Assembly: GCF_000332335.1 (NCBI RefSeq)
Contig: NZ_KB235948.1
Location: 6,018,000-6,081,999 of the forward strand
DNA: 64,000 nucleotides
Direction of reading: 5' to 3'
Origin: Kamptonema formosum PCC 10802
GTDB lineage: Bacteria > Cyanobacteriota > Cyanobacteriia > Cyanobacteriales > Oscillatoriaceae
Under the pieces are notes generated by a model. That model worked only from the letters and a program-made list of their open reading frames with translations, was not told the origin of the DNA and ran no database searches. Within the stretch, counting starts at the first letter, position 1. Each line of letters opens with the position of its first letter. The translations under genes were made by a program, and so were the position numbers. Positions 41,224 to 50,239 of this stretch are shown piece by piece.

Positions 41224-42063
41224 CTAACCTTCCCCTTCAGGAGTCTTCCCAGCTTTCTGCCCCGAAGCAGCCTGCCGAACCATCTCAATATCCAACCCCA
41301 AGGCACCGGCAATCTGTTCCACACTTAAACCCAGCGCCAGCAATCCGGGCACAGATTCCAGCTTACCTTCTGCCTTGCCTTCTGCCTTGCCTTCCAGCTT
41401 GCCTTCTTCCTTAGCTTCTTGATAGACTCGCGTCTGCTTTAAATCACTCAACCCAAACATAGCTTCTATCTCCTGGCGACTTAAGTTGGTAAACTTGTAA
41501 ACCAATATCGTCTCAATCAATTCCAGAACTTTCCGCTGAGAGCGCTTCCTCAGTCAGAGTCTGCTGCGCTTGCTGGATTAAACCCCTCGCCCGCTCACCG
41601 GCAGTTTCCGAGGACTCAACTATCAATTGTATCATCCCCGCACCCACCGAGCGGTCTGCCGTTTCCCCTAACTCATCCAGGCACACCCGCCTGACTCGCC
41701 GGCGGGCAAACAACTCCTGATACTGCACCGGCACCCCCGGATCTATCCCCCGTCGGGCAAAAATCGCCACCGCACGCCAATCTCGCGCCGATGGCTTCCG
41801 ATAGAGGTAAAGAAAGCTTTCGCCAAAAAAGCGCGCGTAAAAATCCTCTTTTGGCTGAAACTGCACCTCAACAAAGTAAATCGGTTTGTCGGGAGCGTCT
41901 TCAGCCGGCGAAAAACTTGCCATCAATCCGGAAAGCCGTCTCCTTAATTTCCTCGGCAGTAAACTTGTAGCCCTCAGCCGCTGCTGCGCTCTCCCCCAGC
42001 AGTTCAAAGAAAGCGCGCTTGGAGAGTCTCAAACAAAACGTAGAATATAGAATCTGTTCTCAC
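41224..42063 (-). pseudogene. DUF2887 protein with several frameshifts
   Basis: Reading minus from GTG 42063, the pieces VRTDSIFYVLFETLQAR, FELLGESAAAAEGYKFTAEE, IKETAFRIDGKF, then SPAEDAPDKPIYFVEVQFQP, VCLDELGETADRSVGAGMIQ and finally ELIETILVYKFTNLSRQEIE together make a normal DUF2887 protein of about 280 residues. They lie in different frames. Breaks are visible near 42010, near a run of five Ts at about 41924, and near 41530. The last piece ends with KEEGKLEGKAEGKAEGKLES. DUF2887 is related to Rpn-type proteins. Either the gene is dead or the reads contain indels; the T-run break alone could be a sequencing error, but three breaks argue for decay. Confidence 0.75.
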
Positions 42064-42416
42064 GGCACTCTTAAGATGTGGCGTTTCAACATCCAGCCTT
42101 ATTATACATTAATTTTTCTCAACTCCCCTCATGTGCCGGTGTTCATTTGAGAGAGCCGTTCTAAAAATATAAAAGGGGGTGCCCCTTGACATCGCGGCTG
42201 TGCTGTGCAAATTAAACCTCGGGCGGCAGATTAGATTCGGGGTTGCCGAGCTGGCAAATAGAGCCATCGCCTCACCCTCTCAACCCAACCGGGCAGATGC
42301 TAAAGGTGGTGGGTTTTTGTGTGGGGTGCTACAATAAATAATATCCTCTCCCCCTCGCCCCATCCCCCTCCTTATCTGTCGAGGACTACCCCCATGCTTT
42401 CGACTCTGCCACTTCC

Positions 42417-42917
42417 TTATCGAGAGCTGCCATTTTTTTGCTGGCGGAGCAGCTCATCTTGAATCCGCTTTTGCAAAGCCGAATCACTTTGCTGGAGCGC
42501 CGTAATTTCGTTAAATCGGGCTATATTTAGACCGTTATTCTCTACAATAGCCTTAGACTGGTTACAAAAAATAACCGCAATGTTCCGGACAGAGCCGGGA
42601 AGCTTGTTGATACTTGTGGAATCGCTGCAAACAATAGGGGGAATAGAAGCAGAGCCGCTTTTGCTCTGAATCTCCTGGTAAGCCGCCTGACGCTTTGGCT
42701 CAATCGCCAGCACAGCGCGAGCGTAGTTCACAACCTCCGCATCAGTTATCGTTTGAGCGCGGGCGATATCGCCGGTGACAAACACCGGCAGCCGTCCAGA
42801 CAAACCGGGAACCAGTCCGGAAAGCAAGCCCACTGCAGAGAGAGCACCGACAATCAGGGATTGTGACAGTACCCCCTTCAGGTCAATTCGACAGCCGTAA
42901 CGAAAACGATTCATCAT
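42417..42917 (-). CDS. DUF4168 domain-containing secreted protein
   Basis: This 166-residue protein has an N-terminal hydrophobic signal (GVLSQSLIVGALSAVGLLSG). The DUF4168 pattern is present: ITDAEVVNYARAVLAIEPKR, QAAYQEIQ and, near the C-terminus, FNEITALQQSDSALQKRIQD. Two cysteines (VCSDS; IFCNQS) may form a disulfide. DUF4168 proteins are small periplasmic proteins widespread in cyanobacteria, without known function. From 42063 to 42416 there is GC-rich intergenic DNA without a gene. Confidence 0.85.
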   Translation of the reverse strand: MMNRFRYGCRIDLKGVLSQSLIVGALSAVGLLSGLVPGLSGRLPVFVTGDIARAQTITDAEVVNYARAVLAIEPKRQAAYQEIQSKSGSASIPPIVCSDSTSINKLPGSVRNIAVIFCNQSKAIVENNGLNIARFNEITALQQSDSALQKRIQDELLRQQKNGSSR

Positions 42918-43303
42918 TGTGCCACAATAAACTAAATACTAAAGGGTTCAAGACTTCTGAACTTTTTTCCCAGACATAAGTTCCAGCCTTTCAATTCCTT
43001 TGAGCCAGGAACGTTTGGACCGGCACTAGGGAGGGCCCGCACCCCGAATGCGCGTACCGCCAGAGCTCCCAAGGCTCTGCCACAGTTAGCAAAACCCACC
43101 CAAAACACTAAAAAGCAGGGCAGAAAACGCTCTCTCTCCAGACTACCGCCTTTTGCTACAGAATCCAACCGCAAATTTGAGTGTGAGCGCTTTTCTCAAA
43201 CCCCTCACACAGAAAGCGTTTTCAGAGTTTTTCCCAATCTAAAATATTCTTTTTTTCATGTCGGGCGGGCCGCATGCTGGAGAAGGCGGCTCCTGTTAAA
43301 TCT

Positions 43304-44284
43304 TTATGACATAATGTGGCAGAGCTCTATCACCATGATTTGCAGGGCTGATAGGTCCTGGGCACCCCGCTTCAGGCTGACTTCCAACTCCAGCAGCACC
43401 GGCAGCGCTTTCTGCAGCCGGTCCAAACTCACCGAACTCACCTCTTTGCGCAGGTGGTAAATCCGCTTGGGGTTGCCAACTTCCGCAGCTTGTGCTATAA
43501 TCTGCTCATCGCGCTCTCCCGCAACAGCCATCAGCTTCACCCACAGCCAAGTGCGAAACTGCCCAGTCAGCACCGCCACAATCCGCAGCGCCGGCTCGTT
43601 GCGATTCAGCAAATCTGCCACCAGCTCCAGCGCCGCAGCCGTATTCCCCTCTCGGATCGCCGCCGCCAGCTGAAAGCTGTTTTGCGCAGTCGCCGTCACC
43701 AGCCGCCCCACCGCCGCCTCATCCAACGGCGTCTTCCCCTCACCGGCATACAGCCGCAACTTGTCGAGCTCAGCAAAAAGTTGCCGCGTGTCATTCCCCA
43801 CCGATTCCGCCAGCAGCTCCACCGCCCCAGGAGTCAGCCTCACCCCCCTCTCACCGGCAGCCTCTCTCACCCTAGCAGCAAGCTCATCCGTTTTCCAAGC
43901 CGGAATCAGAGAAAATTCCCTCACAGTCGCCCACTTTTGCAGCAGCTTCACCGACTTCAGACGCCCATCAGGCTTTCCGCTCGCCGTCAGCAGCAGCGTC
44001 GCCCGCTCCGGGACAGCCGGCAGAGTCCGCTCCAGCTCAGCCAGCAGCTCAGCAGAGCAGTGCTGGCACAGCGTCGTGTCCGCCAGCCAAACCAGACGCC
44101 CCCCGGCACCAAACGGCGGCGTCATCGCCTGATTGAGGGCAAAGATCGCCCCATCCGCTTGTTCAGGGGGAATTTTGTCAAAATTAAAACTGGCCCAACT
44201 CTTGTCCAGCACTTTCTCCCGCAGCTCAGTCACAGCTTTGGCCATCGCAAAGTCATCTTCCCCCCAGTAGAGGTAAATTGGCAT
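43304..44284 (-). CDS. holA: DNA polymerase III subunit delta
   Basis: This 326-residue clamp-loader subunit opens the beta clamp. The N-terminus is PIYLYWGEDDFAMAKAVTEL, the HolA-type start. Further signatures are LTASGKPDGRLKSVKLLQKW, a typical motif of the delta subunit (lid region), EFSLIPAWKTDELAARVREA, ELLAESVGNDTRQLFAELDK and LRIVAVLTGQFRTWLWVKLM in the C-terminal collar domain. The length is normal. It is monocistronic and divergent from the 2H phosphoesterase gene, with 91 bp between. The intergenic DNA at 42918-43303 holds no gene. Confidence 0.93.
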   Translation of the reverse strand: MPIYLYWGEDDFAMAKAVTELREKVLDKSWASFNFDKIPPEQADGAIFALNQAMTPPFGAGGRLVWLADTTLCQHCSAELLAELERTLPAVPERATLLLTASGKPDGRLKSVKLLQKWATVREFSLIPAWKTDELAARVREAAGERGVRLTPGAVELLAESVGNDTRQLFAELDKLRLYAGEGKTPLDEAAVGRLVTATAQNSFQLAAAIREGNTAAALELVADLLNRNEPALRIVAVLTGQFRTWLWVKLMAVAGERDEQIIAQAAEVGNPKRIYHLRKEVSSVSLDRLQKALPVLLELEVSLKRGAQDLSALQIMVIELCHIMS

Positions 44285-44375
44285 AAGTTAAATATTAGGT
44301 AAACCAATACACAGATTAGAGAGGCTAGGATTTTGGAATTTTCTCCAATCTAAAATCTACAGTCTAAAATCTAAA

Positions 44376-45212
44376 ATGGTTGGTGCCCACAGCCCCCACA
44401 CCAGAAATGCGAGGCGAGCGAGATTGGACGATACATATCAAGTCTATTTAAATCGAGTGGCGCGGACAGTCCTGCCGGCAACCTATCAGTCCGGAGTCCA
44501 GCACATCCAGGAGTCTCCCAAATACAAGCCAGATCCTGCCGGTGGGAGACGCCCAATGCCCTTTCCTGGCTTTACGGTCATTACCCCCCCGTGGGAGGAA
44601 GACGCCCAAAACACTTCCTTCTACAAAAAATTGCAGGAGTGCCAGCAGCAGCTTCTAGAGCAGCTTCCTGCCGGCATGTTCGTGCCGGTGCCCCCAGAAA
44701 GCTTTCATTTCACCTTGGCGGACTTAATTTGGGACGGTTCCTACCGGCACGCCACCAGCGAAAATCCCGAATTTAACCAGCAGCTGATCGAGCAAATCGC
44801 CACCAGCTTCAGCCACTGCAGCCCACCCCCTGAAGCCAGCTCCCCAGTGCGCTGGCAGTTGCTGGGACTGATGCTCAGAACCCGCGCCGCCGGCGTCTGT
44901 CTCATTCCCAAAGACGAACACTCCTACGAGCAAATCGTGCAATTGCGCCGAGCCATCTATCAAAATCCCGACCTCATCGGTTTGGGCATCGAGCAGCAGT
45001 ACCATTTCAGCGGGCACATCACCCTCGGCTATTTTGGCGACATCCCCCCCAACTCAGACCGCAGCGAACTGGCCACCACCTTCTTCGACTTGACTCAGAA
45101 ATGGATCGACTTTGAACCCCAAGAACTCTGGGTTCAGCGCGCCGAACTGCGCAAATTTGACGACATGACCCGCTACTGCCGCGAACCAGACTGGCCGGCT
45201 GTGCAATTCTGA
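44376..45212 (+). CDS. DUF1868 protein, 2H phosphoesterase superfamily
   Basis: This 278-residue protein has two H-x-T motifs, FHFTLADL (about residue 110) and GHITLGYF (about 212), which form the two-histidine active site of 2H phosphoesterases such as RNA ligase-like and cyclic phosphodiesterase enzymes. The N-terminal half has PFPGFTVITPPWEED, typical of DUF1868. It probably acts on 2',3'-cyclic phosphates or related nucleotides in RNA metabolism, but the substrate is not known. ATG 44376 is the only good start. It is divergent from holA. Confidence 0.85.
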   Translation: MVGAHSPHTRNARRARLDDTYQVYLNRVARTVLPATYQSGVQHIQESPKYKPDPAGGRRPMPFPGFTVITPPWEEDAQNTSFYKKLQECQQQLLEQLPAGMFVPVPPESFHFTLADLIWDGSYRHATSENPEFNQQLIEQIATSFSHCSPPPEASSPVRWQLLGLMLRTRAAGVCLIPKDEHSYEQIVQLRRAIYQNPDLIGLGIEQQYHFSGHITLGYFGDIPPNSDRSELATTFFDLTQKWIDFEPQELWVQRAELRKFDDMTRYCREPDWPAVQF

Positions 45213-45224
45213 TCGGAGCGCGTA

Positions 45225-45520
45225 TTGGGCATGGGGCATGGGGCATGGAGCATGGAGCATGGAGCATGGAGCATGGGGCATGGGGCATGGGGCATGGGGC
45301 ATTGGCATGGGCTCACCCAGCTGCCAAATCTATTTTGTCTCCCAAGGGAAGATATTTCTTACTTCCGGAAGAAAGCATATATACAAAACCGGTCTAAACT
45401 CGGATATTTGTAAAAACCATTCTTTCGGATATCCCTAAATTTGAGGGAGTGGCGTCCCTAACCCACCGGGGATGGGGTATGGTGTGTCGGGCATGGGGCA
45501 TGGGGCATGGGGCATTGGGT
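45225..45520. repeat. Heptamer STRR tracts and a direct repeat upstream of cobH
   Basis: GGGCATG/GAGCATG heptamers run at 45226-45300, and GGGCATG/GGGCATT again at about 45490-45520. Between them lies a sequence of about 50 bp (45365-45415, CCGGAAGAAAGCATA with TACAAAACCGGTCTAAA). It recurs in the same orientation at 47948-47998, beyond cobL. Confidence 0.8.
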
Positions 45521-45614
45521 CAATTATCCCTGACCGGCTCAAGCCCAATCCCTAACACCTCACCCCTCAGCCCTAACCCCTCACTCCTCACCCCTAACCC
45601 CTGACCCCTGACCC

Positions 45615-46250
45615 ATGCCCAACCATCCCATCACGGAGCAGAGCTTTGCCATCATCGACCGAGAAATCGGCAGCCACAATTTTACCCCGGCTGAGTACGC
45701 CATTGTCCGGCGGGTCATCCACAGCACAGCTGATTTTGACTTCAAACAGCTGATTCGCTTCAGTCCAGGAGCCATTGAAACAGCTGTGGCAGCTCTGCGC
45801 CGGCGTGTGCCGATTGTCACAGATGTCTCAATGGTCAAACAGGGCGCAGCCACTTTAGTCCGCCAGACCTTTGCCAACCCCCTGATCTCTGCGGTCGAAC
45901 AGGTGCCGGTCGCCCCCCCCGGCAAAACCCGCAGCGAAACCGGCATGCTCCAATGCCTGCAACAGTGGCCAGACGCCATTTTTGCCGTCGGCAACGCCCC
46001 CACCGCCCTGCTGGCTCTGTGCTCCGAGCTTTCCGCACCCGCCGGACCGGCATCTGGGACGGCCAAAATCCCCCCCCTGATCGTTGGCGCACCCGTCGGT
46101 TTCGTCTCCGTCCTTGAGTCCAAAGCCGCCCTGGCACAGCTTCCAGTCCCCCAAATTCGCGTAGAAGGGCGCAAAGGCGGCTCGCCGGTCGCTGCTGCCA
46201 TCCTTAATGCTTTAATAGTCTTGGCGTGGGAGGGCAGTGATAAAGATTAA
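45615..46250 (+). CDS. cobH: Precorrin-8X methylmutase
   Basis: This 211-residue enzyme of cobalamin synthesis moves a methyl group from C11 to C12, giving hydrogenobyrinate. The catalytic His36 lies in IVRRVIHSTADFDF. Other features are FSPGAIETAVAALRRRVPIV, TDVSMVKQGA, FAVGNAPTALLALCSEL and LIVGAPVGFVSVLESKAAL. It is complete. cobL lies downstream on the same strand after a MITE-like element. No cobalamin riboswitch signature was seen in front of it. Confidence 0.95.
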   Translation: MPNHPITEQSFAIIDREIGSHNFTPAEYAIVRRVIHSTADFDFKQLIRFSPGAIETAVAALRRRVPIVTDVSMVKQGAATLVRQTFANPLISAVEQVPVAPPGKTRSETGMLQCLQQWPDAIFAVGNAPTALLALCSELSAPAGPASGTAKIPPLIVGAPVGFVSVLESKAALAQLPVPQIRVEGRKGGSPVAAAILNALIVLAWEGSDKD

Positions 46251-46349
46251 AAATTATCCCTCTTTTGTCATTTTGGGGCAATTTGACGAATTTGCGCTAT
46301 TTCAGGCAACGACAGATCCGGCTTTCACCCTTGTTTGACAAAAGAGGGT

Positions 46350-46462
46350 TATAGCAGCAGTCATATTGGTTAGGACGTCAGTGACCTGGGGAAAAAGACG
46401 TAGGGCAGGCGTCTCGCCGGGCCTCTCTATCTAATGTCCTAACCTAAGTGCATACTGCTATA
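46350..46462. repeat. MITE-like element, TATAGCAGT family (copy 7), between cobH and cobL
   Basis: It starts TATAGCAGCAGTCATATTGG and ends CCTAAGTGCATACTGCTATA, with AGGCGTCTCGCCGGGCCT in the middle. The central palindrome is damaged relative to other copies. It separates two genes of the same pathway. Confidence 0.75.
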
Positions 46463-46494
46463 AAACTTAAAAACTAAAAATTAACACTTATTGA

Positions 46495-47778
46495 ATGACC
46501 GCACACGTTGTTGGAATTGGCTTAGATGGGGCACAGGGGCTGCCTGTGCCGGTGCTGGAGCTGGTGGGGAGCGCCACCCTGCTGGTGGGGAGCGATCGCC
46601 ATCTCGGCTATTTCCCAGATCATCCAGCCCAGCGCCAGGTTTTAGGAGATTTGACAGAAGCTATCGCCGCCATTCGCAATGCCCTCGCCGCCGGCGGCAG
46701 CACTGTGATTTTAGTCTCCGGCGACCCCCTATTTTTTGGCTTTGGACGCCTGCTGCTCGCCGCACTGCCCCCAGAGCAGCTGACGTTTCACCCCCACCTG
46801 AGTTCTGTGCAGCTGGCGTTCAACCGGCTCAAGGTTCCCTGGCACGACGCCCGCACCATCAGCGCTCACGGGCGCTCTGCCGGCGAGTTGCTCGACGCCC
46901 TGCGCTCTGGTGCAGACAAACTTGCCGCACTCACCGATAGCAATCACACGCCGGCTGCTATCGCCCGCCTGCTGCTGTCCCTGGATTTGCCCTACACCTA
47001 TGACCTCTGGGTTTGTGAGAATCTCGGCGGCGCGGACGAGCGGGTTCAGTCTTGGCCGGCACTCGACGCCGAGGATCTCCCCACACTCGAACAGCAGACC
47101 TTTCAACCTCTCAATGTCGTCGTTCTCCTGCGACGGATCGAGGAATTATATCATAAAAAGATAGATTTGTCAAGGCTGCCCCTCCTGGGATTGCCCGACC
47201 GGACATTTCTCAGTTTTAGCGACCGGCCCGGACTGATGACCAAGCGGGAAATCCGGACGCTGCTCCTGGGAGAGCTGGGGCTGGCACCGGGCCTAACTAT
47301 TTGGGATGTGGGAGCCGGCACGGGTTCGGTTTCCATTGAAATTGCCCGCCTGTGCCCCAGTTCTAGGGTTTATGCCATTGAGAAAACAGCTGCCGGCACT
47401 ATGTTGATAGAGAAGAACTGCCAGCGCCTGCAAGTCACTAACGTCATCTCTATTTATGGCACTGCGCCAGAGATTTTATATCGCTTGCCGCCACCCGACC
47501 GGATTGTGATTGGCGGCACCGGCGGGCAGTTGCGCCAAATTTTGGGCGTTTGCGGCGGCTTGCTCAGCCCCGGCGGGACAATCGTACTGGCATTAGCGAC
47601 CGTCGAAAACCTCAACGACGCCCTCATCTGGGCCGGCGAGCGGGCGCGGCGGGAGGGCGGCTGGACCTACCGGCTCCTGCAAGTGCAGCTGTCCCGTTCC
47701 GTGCCGGTCGGTTCCCTCACCCGCTTTTCCCCCCTCAATCCCGTCACCCTGCTCACCGTGACAAAGGAATCAAAATAA
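46495..47778 (+). CDS. cobL: Precorrin-6Y C5,15-methyltransferase (decarboxylating)
   Basis: This 427-residue bifunctional enzyme of cobalamin synthesis methylates C5 and C15 and removes the C12 acetate carboxyl group. The N-terminal CbiE-type part (residues ~1-205) has VGIGLDGAQGLPVPVLELVG, ILVSGDPLFFGFGRLLL and FHPHLSSVQLAFNRLKVPWH. The C-terminal CbiT-type part shows the SAM loop IWDVGAGTGSVSIEIARLCP and later PPDRIVIGGTGGQLRQIL. It therefore has the CbiET fusion form. cobH lies upstream on the same strand. Confidence 0.95.
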   Translation: MTAHVVGIGLDGAQGLPVPVLELVGSATLLVGSDRHLGYFPDHPAQRQVLGDLTEAIAAIRNALAAGGSTVILVSGDPLFFGFGRLLLAALPPEQLTFHPHLSSVQLAFNRLKVPWHDARTISAHGRSAGELLDALRSGADKLAALTDSNHTPAAIARLLLSLDLPYTYDLWVCENLGGADERVQSWPALDAEDLPTLEQQTFQPLNVVVLLRRIEELYHKKIDLSRLPLLGLPDRTFLSFSDRPGLMTKREIRTLLLGELGLAPGLTIWDVGAGTGSVSIEIARLCPSSRVYAIEKTAAGTMLIEKNCQRLQVTNVISIYGTAPEILYRLPPPDRIVIGGTGGQLRQILGVCGGLLSPGGTIVLALATVENLNDALIWAGERARREGGWTYRLLQVQLSRSVPVGSLTRFSPLNPVTLLTVTKESK

Positions 47779-47947
47779 ACTGTAAAATTTTCCCTCTCTT
47801 TCCTTTGCGCTCTCTGCTTCTTGGCGGTTTATCCAACAAATAATTTTCATAACTCAACTCCACCCCCCCACAGCCTCTTGTCCAAATCGGCATCACCGGC
47901 AGCCCCCGCAAGGGCCACGGGCCGGTGAGAAGCAAATTTTCTAATAT

Positions 47948-47998
47948 CCGGAAGAAAGCATACCTACAAAACAGGTCTAAATTCGGACTTTTTTGAAA
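47948..47998. repeat. Direct-repeat partner of the element at 45365
   Basis: CCGGAAGAAAGCATACCTAC, AAAACAGGTCTAAATTCGGA and a T-run follow the same order as at 45365-45415 with a few changes. Together the two copies bracket cobH and cobL. Confidence 0.75.
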
Positions 47999-48100
47999 AT
48001 CATTTAACCGTAAACGGGGAAATAGTTTTCCGGGCAAGAACAGCGAGCGGGGGGGTTGCGTTGGGGAGTCTCGAAAAGCCGGTGGCCCCTCATACCCAGC

Positions 48101-48964
48101 TCAGGCAGGGAGCGAAAGAAACCGCAAACCCCACAGCAAAGCGCCGGTGGCGAGCAACAGCAGAGTGCCGGCAGCACCGGCAAGGGGTTTGCCCCCCACA
48201 CCGGTCAGCCATTCTGGGGCGGTGCCGGTATAGGCAATCGCACCGGCAGTATCAAGGCTAGCGATGCCCCAAATCCAGCCGGCGTGAAGCCCTATGGCTA
48301 AACCCAGGCTGCCGCCATCGATGGCGCGCGCCAGCACCAGCACCATCCCCATCAGCCAGAGACCGGGCAGTTGGGGCAGGGTGTCTCGCACATCCCAAAT
48401 CAAGTGGAGGAGGGCAAAAATTAAGCTGGAAATGGCCGCCGCCAGCAGGACCGGGCAATCCTGCCCGAGCTCGGAAAGCAGGAAGCCGCGAAAGACCAAC
48501 TCTTCGGTGCCGGCAACCGGCAGCGCTATCAGCGCGGTTAACAGCAAGACAGACGCCAGCGGAGTGTTGGGAGTTGCCTGCAGCCGGTTTATCCAGCCCA
48601 GACGCAAAAACAGGCCAAACATAACGGCCAAGCTGAGAATCGCCAAGCCGGTGCCCCCCGCCAGGGAAAGGAACAGATCCGGGTGCCAAGCTAAGCCGTA
48701 ATGGGAGAGGGGCAGGTTTTGGGTGCGGGCGAAACCCCATACCAGCAACGGGGAGATCGGGTAAAGGGAAGCCAGGAAAGCCAGCTTTTGACCCGCCGGC
48801 AGGGGCTTGAGGGGCTGCCACTTGAGAGCGAGAGCGAGGGGAATGGCAACCGGCAGCCACAAAGCCGCCCAGGTGAGGAAAAAAGCAATCGCCTTAACAA
48901 AAGCGGGTGCCTGCGCCAGCCATTCGAGACTGGTAGCGGGCTGGAAGTATGCCATCAGCATCAC
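48101..48964 (-). CDS. CPBP family intramembrane glutamic endopeptidase
   Basis: This 287-residue protein has six or more hydrophobic helices and the CPBP (Abi/Rce1-like) motifs: GTEELVFRGFLLSEL (motif 1, Glu-Glu and Arg), ALLHLIWD (motif 2, His) and GLAIGLHAGWIWG (motif 3, His). These place catalytic residues in the membrane. Cyanobacterial CPBP proteases are linked to processing of prenylated or small membrane proteins, but substrates are mostly unknown. It stands alone between cobL and cyAbrB. Confidence 0.92.
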   Translation of the reverse strand: MMLMAYFQPATSLEWLAQAPAFVKAIAFFLTWAALWLPVAIPLALALKWQPLKPLPAGQKLAFLASLYPISPLLVWGFARTQNLPLSHYGLAWHPDLFLSLAGGTGLAILSLAVMFGLFLRLGWINRLQATPNTPLASVLLLTALIALPVAGTEELVFRGFLLSELGQDCPVLLAAAISSLIFALLHLIWDVRDTLPQLPGLWLMGMVLVLARAIDGGSLGLAIGLHAGWIWGIASLDTAGAIAYTGTAPEWLTGVGGKPLAGAAGTLLLLATGALLWGLRFLSLPA

Positions 48965-49084
48965 AGAGGATTGAGTGAGATTGCGCGGGTGCCGGTGCGG
49001 CGGGAAGCTGTGGGGTTAGGGGTGCGGGTGAGCAATGCCAGCAGGAAACAGGCGCTCATAAACCTCACCCCGCCTAACAGGTGG

Positions 49085-49546
49085 CTAATCCTCCATCCGC
49101 TCATCCTCGTCCATCAGATCCTCTTCCTCCTCGAATTCCTCAGCCTCGTCTAGCCCACCTTTACGGGTGAGGTTTTTGGTGCTTCCCAAGTAGATCAGGT
49201 GGATGTGCTTGTAGCCCAGCTTAATTTCAAATTCATCGCCAGGCTTTAATCCCATCGCTTCCGTGTAGGTTGAACCGATGACAATTTGACCGTTCTTGTG
49301 GACAGTCACCCGATAGGTCGCTTCTCGACCCCGACCGTCTTTGGACGATTCTGGGCTGAGGGGAATCCCCCTCGCCGCCAGCAAGGCGTCATAGAAATCT
49401 GTGAGATTGACGCGGACTTGACTATTTTTTGCGACCGTGTAGTACCCGCAGCGCTTTGCGGTTTCTCTCCGGGGCAAGCTGGAGAGCTCTTTTACCTTTT
49501 GAAGCAGCGCTTTCCCCGTAAGTGGGGCGGTGGCAGTTTCAGGCAT
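49085..49546 (-). CDS. cyAbrB-type transcriptional regulator
   Basis: This 153-residue protein has the cyanobacterial AbrB arrangement. The N-terminal half (PLTGKALLQKVKELSSLPRR, ETAKRCGYYTVAKNSQVRVN, LTDFYDALLAARGIPLSPES) precedes a C-terminal AbrB DNA-binding domain (ATYRVTVHKNGQIVIGSTYT, EAMGLKPGDEFEIKLGYKHI). The end is an unusual acidic tail (DEAEEFEEEEDLMDEDERME). cyAbrB regulators control carbon/nitrogen balance, hydrogenase and cell division. Whether this is the cyAbrB1 (CalA) or cyAbrB2 type cannot be stated with certainty. Confidence 0.9.
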   Translation of the reverse strand: MPETATAPLTGKALLQKVKELSSLPRRETAKRCGYYTVAKNSQVRVNLTDFYDALLAARGIPLSPESSKDGRGREATYRVTVHKNGQIVIGSTYTEAMGLKPGDEFEIKLGYKHIHLIYLGSTKNLTRKGGLDEAEEFEEEEDLMDEDERMED

Positions 49547-49619
49547 CTTGCAAAATTCCCTTAGTTCTTTAGGCTATTAGATAGAATATCACGCCTGTCT
49601 TCGCCGTTCTTAAGAAGAT

Positions 49620-50239
49620 ATCCTTAAATTTTTGTGGCGTTATAAGAAGTTTTCCCAATCGCGCAGCGCGCCAAAAGCCTAGGGTGAAGTGGCGCTTCTT
49701 CCCCCTCTAATAACCTCTGCTTATATCCCGGCCTGCCAGCCAAACAGACCTCCCAGGTGGGGTGCCTTTTATCTGCCGGTCTGGGGCTGTGCCGGCTCTC
49801 CCGGAATTCTGGCGATATCGCGGCTCTCCGCTGCAGCGAGGACGCCCCAGAAACCCAGTTGCTTGAAGAAACCGGGTTTCTGGGCACCTCACTAATATCA
49901 AAAGCGCTATAAGCAAAAGTTATCATTTGTCGGCAAAGGTTGCTGGATAAGGCATTTCCTGCGCCCCACTCCCGCTCCAACTGTGGTAAAAAAGGAGGTT
50001 GGGCGCACTGCGCACCGCAATTTTTGCACGGGGCGAATCGCCACAGGCGGCACAGATGAATTCCCGGATCTGCCAGCAGCTGTGGCGCTGGGCTTGTAAA
50101 ATTTTCTCACTCGCCGCCGACTTGGGCGCGCCCCAGTCTCGCCCAAGTCAAAAAGCCACCATCCGCAGCTAAAACCGGCAGGTGAGTGTTAAGTTCCCTG
50201 TAGCGGTTGCGGTTGAGCCTGATATGGCTGTGTGCTGCC
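49620..50239. repeat. Gene-free region with dispersed GAAACCGGGTTTC hairpins
   Basis: No gene is supported between cyAbrB and lpxD. It contains GAAACCCAGTTGCTTGAAG followed by AAACCGGGTTTCTGGG (49848-49880), a dispersed hairpin whose relatives occur at 15405, 32805, 51588, 52803 and 55868. Confidence 0.6.

Noticed and set aside
43454..44302. 282-codon plus ORF opposite holA
   Set aside because: Antisense shadow, Arg/Gln-rich, no domain.
45520..45614. Cobalamin riboswitch upstream of cobH
   Set aside because: I looked for the conserved B12-box-like sequence and found only low-complexity CCCCTAACCCCTCAC repeats.
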